Origin: Verrucomicrobiota bacterium
GTDB lineage: Bacteria; Verrucomicrobiota; Verrucomicrobiia; Chthoniobacterales; Terrimicrobiaceae
Length of the DNA stretch: 56,987 nt
Assembly: GCA_017305195.1 (NCBI GenBank)
Contig: JAFKMU010000064.1
Location: 1 to 56,987 of the forward strand
Direction of reading: 5' to 3'
How positions within the stretch are numbered: position 1 is the stretch's first letter; the number at the start of each line of letters is the position of its first letter. Below are positions 50,575-56,987 of this stretch, piece by piece. The translations under genes were made by a program, and so were the position numbers. The notes under the pieces were generated by a model. The model was not told where the DNA came from. It made no database searches and was given only the letters and a program-made list of their open reading frames with translations.

Positions 50575-50958
50575 TTAGTGGTTGATTCGCCGCGCGAGAC
50601 GTGGCGGAAGGTTTGACGGGGACTTTGCCGGAAGATCGGAAGAAGGTTGCTCCGGCCTTGGAACGGCTTTGACTTTTCGGGGACGGCCTTTCTGGCGTTT
50701 ACCATGCAAGCGGAGATACCGGCGCAATGTTGCTTCGCTGACAGAAATTCCGCTCCCTTTCAGTGAAGCCGTGAGTGCCGCCAGCGAGACGCCACTTTGA
50801 CGAGCCTGGAGAAGGGCCGGTTGCACCCTGTCGAGTAGACGTGTGACAGAGTTTCGACGCGTACGAGGTTCGTCGGATGACAGCTTGAGGAGCGTTTGAG
50901 TAACGGTCTGAAAGTCGATAGAATGTTCGAGCGCCGCAATGTCGAGTTTCGTTCTCAT
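50575..50958 (-). CDS. Small DNA-binding accessory protein (relaxosome-type)
   Basis: The 127-residue product (M-R-T-K-L-D-I-A-A-L-E-H) contains a helical repressor-like segment: A-R-Q-S-G-V-S-L-A-A-L-T-A-S-L-K-G-S-G-I and S-V-S-E-A-T-L-R-R-Y-L-R-L. This resembles the helix-turn-helix of conjugation accessory proteins such as TraK and of KfrA-like proteins. The C-terminal third is Arg/Lys/Pro-rich and probably unstructured. It faces the intergenic region that holds four TGACGG repeats and the candidate oriT, so it could bind there. It is 7 bp from the ATPase gene. Confidence 0.6.
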   Translation of the reverse strand: MRTKLDIAALEHSIDFQTVTQTLLKLSSDEPRTRRNSVTRLLDRVQPALLQARQSGVSLAALTASLKGSGISVSEATLRRYLRLHGKRQKGRPRKVKAVPRPEQPSSDLPAKSPSNLPPRLARRINH

Positions 50959-51025
50959 AACGAAGCGATGACAGCACACCGCCTATGGCCTGCTGCTCCG
51001 ACGACGGAACAAACGGATCCGTTCG

Positions 51026-51170
51026 TGACGGATCAGTAGGCGGTTGAATGCGCGGAGCCCAGACTCAAGGCATGTGCGCCTAATGACGGATCCTTCCTCG
51101 ATGGAGGGACGTAGTAGTCTTTAACGGCATGGCTGTCTCATGACGGGCAATGCCTTCGTATTGACGGACG
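51026..51170 (+). repeat. Four direct TGACGG repeats
   Basis: Copies lie at 51026 (TGACGGATC), 51084 (TGACGGATC), 51141 (TGACGGGCA) and 51162 (TGACGGACG). All are on the same strand between the DNA-binding accessory gene and the candidate nick site. Spacings are 58, 57 and 21 bp. They could be binding sites for the accessory protein. Confidence 0.6.
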
Positions 51171-51233
51171 CCCGTCCGAACCATGACCTACCCGGTGACA
51201 CTATTCACGATGGTCCGGTTGTGGCCTGATTTT

Positions 51234-51287
51234 CCTTATTTTATAAGGGGCTGGTGTCTATCCTCATTCTGATCCGGCTTCGGATCA
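51234..51287 (+). other. Candidate origin of transfer (MobF-type hairpin and nick site)
   Basis: A 15-bp palindrome CCTTATTTTATAAGG (51234-51248) is followed 6 bp later by TGTCTAT (51255-51261). It matches the R388 nick region, where TrwC cuts TGTCT/AT just 3' of a hairpin. The distance from hairpin to the presumed cut (between 51259 and 51260) is 11 nt. A second stem-loop TGATCCG/CGGATCA (51270-51287) follows. The relaxase gene starts 32 bp further on. The resemblance to MobF oriTs is by pattern and position. Confidence 0.6.
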
Positions 51288-51318
51288 TCGGAATGTCAAA
51301 TCCAGCTAGTCTGGAGGC

Positions 51319-54138
51319 ATGTTTACAGCCAGTGCGATGAAGAACAAGGCGACTGCCCAGGTCTATTTCGACGAGCATCTGTCGCATAATGATTATTACA
51401 CCGAGGGTGAGGTACAGCCGGGATACTGGATTGGAGAAGGCGCGGATCGCCTCGGTTTGCAGGAAGGCTCTCCTGTGGATCAATCTGCCTTCCTGAGCCT
51501 GTGCGATGGGCAACATCCAGAGACAGGTGAACGATTGACCCTGCGCCAAAATGCGATGGGGAATCGCCGCATCTTTTTCGACTTCACCTGCTCGGCCCCG
51601 AAGTCGGTTTCGGTGATGGCCGTCACCATGAATGACACTCGGTTGGTGGAAGCGCATCAGGCGGCGTCTCGCCTCGCGCTCAAGGAACTCGAACGGTTCG
51701 CGGCCACCCGTATTCGGGTGAAAGGAGCGGATGCGGATCGTCCGACAGGCAATGTGGTTGGCGCGGAATTCCTGCACACTTCCAGTCGGGCTCTAGACCC
51801 GCAACTTCATACCCATTTCACGCTGTTCAATGCCACCTACGATCCAAAGGAGAATCGCTGGAAGGCGCTTCAACCCGGTGATCTCTTCGCGGTGACCAAG
51901 TATGGCACGGAAGTTTACCGCAATGAACTCTGCCGCCGCGTACTGGAACTGGGCTATGAGGTGGATGGCTTTGAAATCAAAGGCATCTCACCGGAATTGA
52001 TGCGAAAGTTCTCCAAACGTGCGGTAGAGCGGGACTCGGTCATCGCGCAAATGGAGGATCGTCTGGGGCGCAAGCTCTCCAACAATGAGGTTTCGTTGGC
52101 GGTCCATAAAAGCCGCTCACAAAAGGTGAAGGGGATTTCCTCGGCGGAAGTCCGTCAGCGCCAACGGGACCAGATGGCGCCTTCGGAAATCGAAACTCTG
52201 AAAAGCCTTCGTCAAAACGCCGATGGTTCGCCGATTGTCTCTCGGATCGAGCCATCCGCCGCGCTCGACTACGCAAAAGCGCATGTTTTCGAACGGGCTT
52301 CCGTTGTCCCTGAAACGGAAATCTTGCGGCACGCCCTTATTCACGGTCGCGGACAAGTCGATCTGGAAAATCTCAAAAGCCAGGTGGCGGCAGATAGGGA
52401 TTTTCTCCGGGTAGGAAATGAAATCTCCACGCGAGAAATCCTCACTGCGGAGATGTTTCTGATTGAAAAGCTCAACGATGGGCAGAGCGCGTTCGCTCCC
52501 CTGGCTCCCGGCTACCAGCCTGCGAATCCCGCCATGGGTGAGGATCAGAAAAAAGCCATTGCCCATGTCTTGGGAAGCCCGGACCAGTTTACCGGATTCC
52601 GGGGACTGGCCGGGGCGGGAAAGACCACGGCGCTCAAGGAAGTTGATCTGGCCCTTCAGGATGTCCCTCGCGTGTTTTGCGCTCCCACGGCTGCGGCCAC
52701 GGAAGTTTTGCGTAAGGATGGGTTTGAAGCGGTCACCCTCAAGGCGCTTTTGGTCGATCCCAAACAGAAACAAAAACTCCATCGGGGAGCTGTCATCGTG
52801 TTGGATGAAGCCGGGTTGGTCGGCCTCTCTGACATGCGGGATTTATTCGGCCTGGCAGCAGAAAAAGGCGCGAGAATCATTTTGTCTGGTGATACCGGCC
52901 AGCACGCCGGCGTGGCTCGCGGTGACGCCCTGCGGTTGCTGGAAGACCATTCGCTTTATTGTTACGGCCAGCTTGACCGGATTCGTCGGCAGCAACGTTC
53001 CGATTATCGGGAAACGGTGGAATTGGCGGCGCGGCACCGTCCGCAGGAAGCCTACGACAAGCTGGATGCCCTCGGTTGGGTGGAAGAACCGGAACAAATC
53101 TACGAAGCCGCCGCGACAGCCTATCTGAACGCGAGGGAGAACGGGCGCTCGGCGCTTCTCGTCGCTCCAACCTGGAGTGAAATCGAGTCCGTGACGGAAT
53201 CTGTCCGGCGCAAGCTGAAGGCCGGTGGTGCCATCAGCGGAAGCGAGGAACAAATTTCGGTCTTTGACTCGTCCGGCTGGACCCAAGCCCAGAAAACCCA
53301 TGTCGATCAATACCGTGTCGGTCAGTGCATCCTTTTTCAAAAACGCACCGGTTCGTTTCTGCTCAACGAGCGGGTGGAAGTCATGGATGTGCAGCCCAAT
53401 GGCCTGCGGGTGCGTAGCGAAGATGGGAAGGAACGCACCTTTCGCCCTAGGTCGGGAGATTCGTTCGATGTCGGAGAACGCCGGGAAATCGCCCTCGCTC
53501 CCGGCGATCAGATTCTTCTCCAAGCCAACCGAAAATTAAACCGGTCCAGCGGAACGCTGGCGCTGGTTAATGGACAGATTGCCACGGTTAAAGCTGTGAA
53601 AGAGGGGCAAGTGACTCTCACCGATGGGCGAATTCTGCCCTCGGACTACCGCCAGTTTACCCACGGCTACTGCGTCACGTCGCATGCCGCCCAGGCTCGC
53701 ACGGTGGATTCGGTTTTCCTCGTGGCTTCATCTCGTTCGGCTCCGGCCATCCATCGGGAACAGTTTTATGTGTCCATTTCACGGGGACGACAGAACTGCC
53801 GGATCTTTACCGATGACAAGATGCTCCTGCGGGATCGTATCACCCGCTCGACCCAAAGGCAGTCGGCGCTCGATCTGCTAAAGAAGGAACTGGCCGCTTT
53901 GGGGCTCACTCCTCCGCGAGAGGAAAAGACCGTCCCGCCCTCGGAACAATCCTCCCGCCTGCGTCCATTACGCTCCGCCCCGATGCTTTCTCCAAACTAC
54001 TTTATCGAGGCTGCCAAACGAGCCTTCCGCCAGTGGGTCAGTCGGATACAGAAGACGCGTCAATCACCTGCAGCGCAGGCTGCGGCACAGCATGAGACAA
54101 ATTCCCAAGTGATTCGGCCCGGTGGTCCCTCCCTCTAA
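51319..54138 (+). CDS. MobF relaxase-helicase (TrwC/TraI-like)
   Basis: The 939-residue protein nicks and unwinds DNA for conjugative transfer. The N-terminal relaxase domain has the candidate catalytic tyrosine pair N-D-Y-Y-T (Tyr26-Tyr27) and the metal-binding His153 plus D-P-Q-L-H-T-H (His164, His166). The second half is an SF1 RecD-like helicase with G-L-A-G-A-G-K-T-T (Walker A), I-V-L-D-E-A-G (Walker B), L-S-G-D-T-G-Q and a final Y-V-S-I-S-R-G. It starts at ATG 51319 with GGAGG immediately upstream (short spacing), and M-F-T-A-S-A-M-K aligns with TrwC starts. Compared with TraI of F it lacks the second, inactive helicase repeat. All catalytic residues are intact. Confidence 0.93.
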   Translation: MFTASAMKNKATAQVYFDEHLSHNDYYTEGEVQPGYWIGEGADRLGLQEGSPVDQSAFLSLCDGQHPETGERLTLRQNAMGNRRIFFDFTCSAPKSVSVMAVTMNDTRLVEAHQAASRLALKELERFAATRIRVKGADADRPTGNVVGAEFLHTSSRALDPQLHTHFTLFNATYDPKENRWKALQPGDLFAVTKYGTEVYRNELCRRVLELGYEVDGFEIKGISPELMRKFSKRAVERDSVIAQMEDRLGRKLSNNEVSLAVHKSRSQKVKGISSAEVRQRQRDQMAPSEIETLKSLRQNADGSPIVSRIEPSAALDYAKAHVFERASVVPETEILRHALIHGRGQVDLENLKSQVAADRDFLRVGNEISTREILTAEMFLIEKLNDGQSAFAPLAPGYQPANPAMGEDQKKAIAHVLGSPDQFTGFRGLAGAGKTTALKEVDLALQDVPRVFCAPTAAATEVLRKDGFEAVTLKALLVDPKQKQKLHRGAVIVLDEAGLVGLSDMRDLFGLAAEKGARIILSGDTGQHAGVARGDALRLLEDHSLYCYGQLDRIRRQQRSDYRETVELAARHRPQEAYDKLDALGWVEEPEQIYEAAATAYLNARENGRSALLVAPTWSEIESVTESVRRKLKAGGAISGSEEQISVFDSSGWTQAQKTHVDQYRVGQCILFQKRTGSFLLNERVEVMDVQPNGLRVRSEDGKERTFRPRSGDSFDVGERREIALAPGDQILLQANRKLNRSSGTLALVNGQIATVKAVKEGQVTLTDGRILPSDYRQFTHGYCVTSHAAQARTVDSVFLVASSRSAPAIHREQFYVSISRGRQNCRIFTDDKMLLRDRITRSTQRQSALDLLKKELAALGLTPPREEKTVPPSEQSSRLRPLRSAPMLSPNYFIEAAKRAFRQWVSRIQKTRQSPAAQAAAQHETNSQVIRPGGPSL

Positions 54139-54144
54139 AATTCC

Positions 54145-54498
54145 ATGCGCGAAAAACTTTCCCTCTCCATTTATAGGTCGGAGCAAAACCCGCTGGCGAT
54201 GGAATTTCATTGCCGGGATGGCCGTGTGTTTGGGTTGCCCTACAATCACCTTTTGAGCTTCCTGCATGAAGCCAATCCGGACGCGGAATTGCAGCCCAAC
54301 GCGCCAGCGGAGCGAATCCTGCTCTCGTTTGCCACGCATGAGGTGGTTCTGCTGGGATGGTCGCTGAAGGGCATTGTGCCGCTCCTTTGCGTGGGCCAAC
54401 TGGCTTCGGTTCATGTGGCCGATATCCGGTATCTGGCGACGGCCGAAAACGCGCCGTTTGTTCGTGACATGAGCATTCACCCTGTTTCTTCAAAATGA
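54145..54498 (+). CDS. Hypothetical protein downstream of the relaxase
   Basis: The 117-residue product begins M-R-E-K-L-S-L-S-I-Y-R-S-E-Q-N-P and is a soluble, beta-rich small protein (A-M-E-F-H-C-R-D-G-R-V-F-G-L-P-Y-N-H-L, E-R-I-L-L-S-F-A-T-H-E-V-V-L-L-G-W). It starts 6 bp after the relaxase stop and overlaps the next gene (ATGA), so it belongs to the relaxase transcript. I do not recognise a family. Confidence 0.65.
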   Translation: MREKLSLSIYRSEQNPLAMEFHCRDGRVFGLPYNHLLSFLHEANPDAELQPNAPAERILLSFATHEVVLLGWSLKGIVPLLCVGQLASVHVADIRYLATAENAPFVRDMSIHPVSSK

Positions 54499-54815
54499 AT
54501 CCGTTCCCGGAAAAAATTCTCGTTCCGACCACGGCCAATCGCATTCCATGGACAGAGAACGCACAAGCCATCATGTCCAGATTGCTCGACTTCCAAATCA
54601 ATGCCTCCGCGTTTCTGATGGATGCTGGGCAACTGGACGATTTGAAGGCGGAAGCTTGCGAAAATCATTTCGACCGTGCCTTCGATGATCTGTTTTATCA
54701 GATTCCCAAGGAACTATGGTGGGAGGTCTTCCCGGTCAAAGTAGAGCTTGAAGAAACTCCCGAAACGGCCCCTGTTTCTGGTGGTCGCACCGCTGCGCCT
54801 CGGGTTACACTTTGA
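54495..54815 (+). CDS. Hypothetical protein
   Basis: The 106-residue product (M-N-P-F-P-E-K-I-L-V-P-T-T-A-N-R) has a mostly helical, acidic character with no TM helix. It overlaps the preceding gene by ATGA and is followed by the XRE regulator gene. It appears to be part of the relaxase operon. Function unknown. Confidence 0.6.
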   Translation: MNPFPEKILVPTTANRIPWTENAQAIMSRLLDFQINASAFLMDAGQLDDLKAEACENHFDRAFDDLFYQIPKELWWEVFPVKVELEETPETAPVSGGRTAAPRVTL

Positions 54816-54841
54816 ACCGGTTGCGATATTTTGTCCGGTTT

Positions 54842-55120
54842 ATGAGTTCCTCCAATCCCAAAAATGTTCTCGGCCCGATTTTTCGCCAACTTCGGGAAAA
54901 GCAGGGTTTGAGCCATCTTGAGGTGGCGCAGCGCTATGCCCAAAACGGTTTCGAGTGTTCGGAAGATCGGATCATTCGGATCGAGAATCAGGACGAACCC
55001 ATCAAGGATTACGAAATTTTGATTTTCGAACGCATTGTCGGAGCATCCGAAATCACACAATTCTTCAGTCGAGAACTCGAAGCACGGTTTGGTAAGAAGG
55101 AAACTTGGCAGCCGCTTTAG
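54842..55120 (+). CDS. XRE-family HTH regulator
   Basis: The 92-residue product (M-S-S-S-N-P-K-N-V-L) has a Cro/CI-type helix-turn-helix: I-F-R-Q-L-R-E-K-Q-G-L-S-H-L-E-V-A-Q-R-Y-A-Q-N-G-F-E-C-S-E-D-R-I-I-R-I-E-N. A TTG at 54812 overlapping the upstream stop would add ten residues; I prefer the ATG. Its stop codon overlaps that of the convergent XRE gene (55117-55120). It may control conjugation genes. Confidence 0.7.
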   Translation: MSSSNPKNVLGPIFRQLREKQGLSHLEVAQRYAQNGFECSEDRIIRIENQDEPIKDYEILIFERIVGASEITQFFSRELEARFGKKETWQPL

Positions 55121-55407
55121 TAGCGGGAGTTCAGTCTGGCCGAGAGTTTCTCGAACAGGTTCGGGGCGTGCGGGTCGATCGAAGTCGGGAGCAACTCGCG
55201 GTAGGTCACCTCGAAAACGCGCATCAGGAAAAACATCTGGTATTCCCGGACGCAGTGTAAACCGCTTTCCAGTTTGGCTACGGTGCCACGTGAAATATCC
55301 CATCCCGCGATCTGCAACTTTGCGGCTAACGTGCCCTGGGACCAGTTCTTGTTTACCCGCAGTTTGCGAATCTGCGGCCCGACGATGTTGTTGACTAACC
55401 TCTTCAT
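55117..55407 (-). CDS. XRE-family HTH regulator (convergent partner)
   Basis: The 96-residue protein has the canonical Cro/CI helix-turn-helix: I-R-K-L-R-V-N-K-N-W-S-Q-G-T-L-A-A-K-L-Q, then I-S-R-G-T-V-A-K-L-E-S-G. Its length and E-V-T-Y-R-E-L-L tail match small phage- and element-type repressors. It runs convergently into another XRE gene, sharing 4 bp at the stop codons. The two could form a mutual-control pair for the element. Confidence 0.8.
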   Translation of the reverse strand: MKRLVNNIVGPQIRKLRVNKNWSQGTLAAKLQIAGWDISRGTVAKLESGLHCVREYQMFFLMRVFEVTYRELLPTSIDPHAPNLFEKLSARLNSRY

Positions 55408-55509
55408 AAGTTGAGGCCAATCTGCCGGGTTTCAGGAGAAGATCATTTCAGGGGGGAGCCAGATGGCAAAGCATGTGATAAGCCTGGCTATCCGGCGGGT
55501 TCGTCACAT

Positions 55510-56241
55510 TCACCGAAAATGACGCAACGCCCGCCGCAACTTGGAGATGCCTGCCCTACCGACGGAAAATGCGCGGTCATGACCTTCCAGCGTGAAGATC
55601 ATTTGATCGCGAGATTTTTGATGGAGATGGCGCAGTGCTCCGAGGTTGACCAAGACGAAGCGGTCGGCCCGACAAAAGAGTTCCTTGGGTAGAATTTCCT
55701 CCCACGTACTCAAGGCTTGCCGAATATAGTGCTGCGTTCCATCGCTCAAAAAAACCGTGGTATAGTTTTCGTCGGATTCAATCCCAGCGATATTCGCCAC
55801 ATAAACTCGCCGAGCTTGTTTATCCCATTTCAAAATCATGGAATCATCCACGCGATAGGGCAGTTCCTGGGCGCGGGGCGGTTCGCGGTGAATGCGCTCG
55901 ATGGCATCGGAAAGATGATCCTTGCCCACCGGCTTGAGCAGATAGTCGATTGCGTTGACGGAGAAGGCTCGGACAGCATGTTCGCTAAATCCCGTCACGA
56001 AAATAACCGCAGGAACCGGGTTGAGTTTTTCCAACAGGGAAAAACCATCATCTCCGTTGAGGTCGATATCTAGAAAAATCAAGTTCGGATGGAGATCGTC
56101 GCACAGGGAGACTGCCTCAGCTATTGAAGCGGCTTCACCGAGCACTTTGACATCGTGACGGCCACCTAAAAGGAAACGCAGGTGATCACGCGCGCTTTCC
56201 TCATCTTCCACGATAATGGCTTGAAATACGGTATGGTTCAT
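55510..56241 (-). CDS. LytTR-family response regulator
   Basis: The 243-residue protein has a receiver domain with I-V-E-D-E-E-S-A, phospho-acceptor Asp58 (I-F-L-D-I-D), and D-Y-L-L-K-P with the conserved Lys. It is followed by a LytTR DNA-binding domain (G-I-E-S-D-E-N-Y-T-T-V-F-L, F-C-R-A-D-R-F-V-L-V-N). The start at 56241 (M-N-H-T-V-F-Q) overlaps the stop of the kinase gene as ATGA. It should act on promoters with direct repeats, under control of the adjacent LytS-like kinase. Confidence 0.9.
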   Translation of the reverse strand: MNHTVFQAIIVEDEESARDHLRFLLGGRHDVKVLGEAASIAEAVSLCDDLHPNLIFLDIDLNGDDGFSLLEKLNPVPAVIFVTGFSEHAVRAFSVNAIDYLLKPVGKDHLSDAIERIHREPPRAQELPYRVDDSMILKWDKQARRVYVANIAGIESDENYTTVFLSDGTQHYIRQALSTWEEILPKELFCRADRFVLVNLGALRHLHQKSRDQMIFTLEGHDRAFSVGRAGISKLRRALRHFR

Positions 56242-56987
56242 AGCTTGGCAGGGATGGTGATGCGAACGGTCACCCAACCGTCATCCTCGAGGGTTTCGAT
56301 ACGGTGTTTTCGTCCGTAGAGTCGCTGCAGTCGGCGATGGAGGTTGTCCAGACCAATGCCGCCACTGATTCGATTCGGATCGGGCTTGATCCAGTGACCT
56401 GTGTTGTGAACCGCCATGACCAGATAGGAATCCCGTTGGCTTACTTCGATCCGTATGGAAACCGTGGAGCGTTTGAATTGCAGACCATATTTGACGGCGT
56501 TCTCCACCAATGGCTGGAGGATGATTCCGGGAACTTTGAGATTTCGAAAGGCTGGATCGACATGGCCGGCAATATCCACCTTGGAACCAAAGAGATTTTC
56601 CTCCAGTTTGATGAAGTCTCGTAGCGCATCCCACTCTTCCCCCATGGTCACAAAATCGTCCTTTTGATGGCGGAGAGAATAGTTAAAGTAGTTCGTGAGA
56701 GATTGAACCATCCCGGCCGCCCTGGCATGAACCGGTTCAAGTTCGGTGATCACGTGCTGGAGAGCGTTGGTCAGCAGGTGGGGATTCATTTGTGCCCGTA
56801 ACATGCGGAGATCCCGTTCCGCTTCCTCTCGTTGATTGCGGACCATGAAATAAAGCAGACTCCAACAGGTGAAGAGACCAAAGCGAAAATAGAAGATGCC
56901 CAAGGAAACCGAGCCTCCGAAAATGGTCCGGCGTTCGGAGGGAAAGATGTCGCCAACTATCCAAAAGAGCAGGACTTGAGCGAACGC
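56238..56987 (-). CDS. LytS/YehU-type sensor histidine kinase, 5' end beyond the window
   Basis: The frame is open to the right edge, so the start is missing; the 221 residues from 56903 and about 28 more upstream can be read. A hydrophobic segment (L-L-F-W-I-V-G and S-L-G-I-F-Y-F-R-F-G-L-F-T-C-W-S-L-L-Y-F-M-V) is the last part of a multi-TM sensor. It is followed by the His_kinase motif L-R-A-Q-M-N-P-H-L-L-T-N-A-L with the phosphorylated His, and a HATPase_c domain (L-V-E-N-A-V-K-Y-G, G-G-I-G-L-D-N-L-H-R-R-L). It is coupled by ATGA to the LytTR regulator. Signal unknown. Confidence 0.88.
   Translation of the reverse strand, partial: AFAQVLLFWIVGDIFPSERRTIFGGSVSLGIFYFRFGLFTCWSLLYFMVRNQREEAERDLRMLRAQMNPHLLTNALQHVITELEPVHARAAGMVQSLTNYFNYSLRHQKDDFVTMGEEWDALRDFIKLEENLFGSKVDIAGHVDPAFRNLKVPGIILQPLVENAVKYGLQFKRSTVSIRIEVSQRDSYLVMAVHNTGHWIKPDPNRISGGIGLDNLHRRLQRLYGRKHRIETLEDDGWVTVRITIPAKL

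Larger units (their letters stand above)
50959..51318. other. Intergenic region between mobilisation genes, with repeats and candidate oriT
   Basis: This 360-bp gap between divergent genes is dense in structure: a 12-bp palindrome AACGGATCCGTT (51012-51023), four TGACGG repeats, a CGGAC/GTCCG hairpin (51165-51178), a 15-bp palindrome at 51234, a TGTCTAT site at 51255 and a 7-bp stem-loop at 51270. This is the expected place for an origin of transfer and for promoters of both gene directions. Confidence 0.7.

Overview
The window looks like a chromosomal segment of a GC-rich Gram-negative bacterium. I infer a member of the Verrucomicrobiota (Spartobacteria-like) from four things: secreted polysaccharide-active enzymes (alginate-lyase + LamG, GH74-like), a very large repeat-rich autotransporter, a paralogous family of signal-anchored proteins ending in a 'W-x-G-R-L-P' tail, and frequent weak or absent Shine-Dalgarno sequences. 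This placement is inference; no rRNA or complete tRNA gene is present.

Layout. 0.3-9.0 kb: mixed chromosomal genes, namely a divergent histidine acid phosphatase, an orphan Nif11-type leader peptide, a small ACT-like protein, a membrane histidine kinase, an amidohydrolase and a secreted alginate-lyase-like protein. 8.5-13.6 kb: a TetR repressor with two palindromic operators facing an alpha/beta hydrolase, then a MarR-FUSC-DUF1656-HlyD efflux operon. 13.7-30.2 kb: a HerA/DUF87 ATPase, then two minus-strand operons each headed by an ECF sigma factor and a one-TM putative anti-sigma protein. Operon 1 (19.9 to 16.0 kb) ends in two copies of a ~500-residue membrane-anchored family. Operon 2 (30.2 to 20.9 kb) carries an unknown secreted protein, a CsgG-like protein, a 1336-residue CsgG/TPR/hydrolase composite, a polysaccharide deacetylase and a third copy of the same family. 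Between them lie a DUF4405 membrane protein and the relics of a duplicated gene junction. 30.3-43.6 kb: a hybrid histidine kinase, a DUF2892-SRPBCC protein, rmlB-rmlD-rsmE, a 1313-residue autotransporter, a GH74-like protein, and an MFS/MerR divergent pair sharing a perfect 18-bp palindrome.

44.0 kb to the right edge: an integrated mobile element. Its left boundary is the last ~24 bp of a tRNA gene, ending in CCA. Next to it is a tyrosine recombinase interrupted by one in-frame TAA. The element carries a type IV AbiE-like toxin-antitoxin pair, an excisionase-like HTH protein, an accessory module (KGGVGKS ATPase, C-terminally anchored membrane protein, DNA-binding protein), a candidate oriT, a MobF (TrwC/TraI-like) relaxase-helicase, two XRE regulators with overlapping stops, and a LytS/LytTR two-component pair cut by the window edge. 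The second attachment site and intact tRNA are not in the window.

The most promising candidates for something undescribed are (i) the two ECF-sigma operons that share a paralogous envelope-protein family, with the large CsgG/TPR/hydrolase protein; (ii) the oriT-relaxase module of the element; and (iii) the orphan Nif11 leader peptide without a visible modification enzyme.
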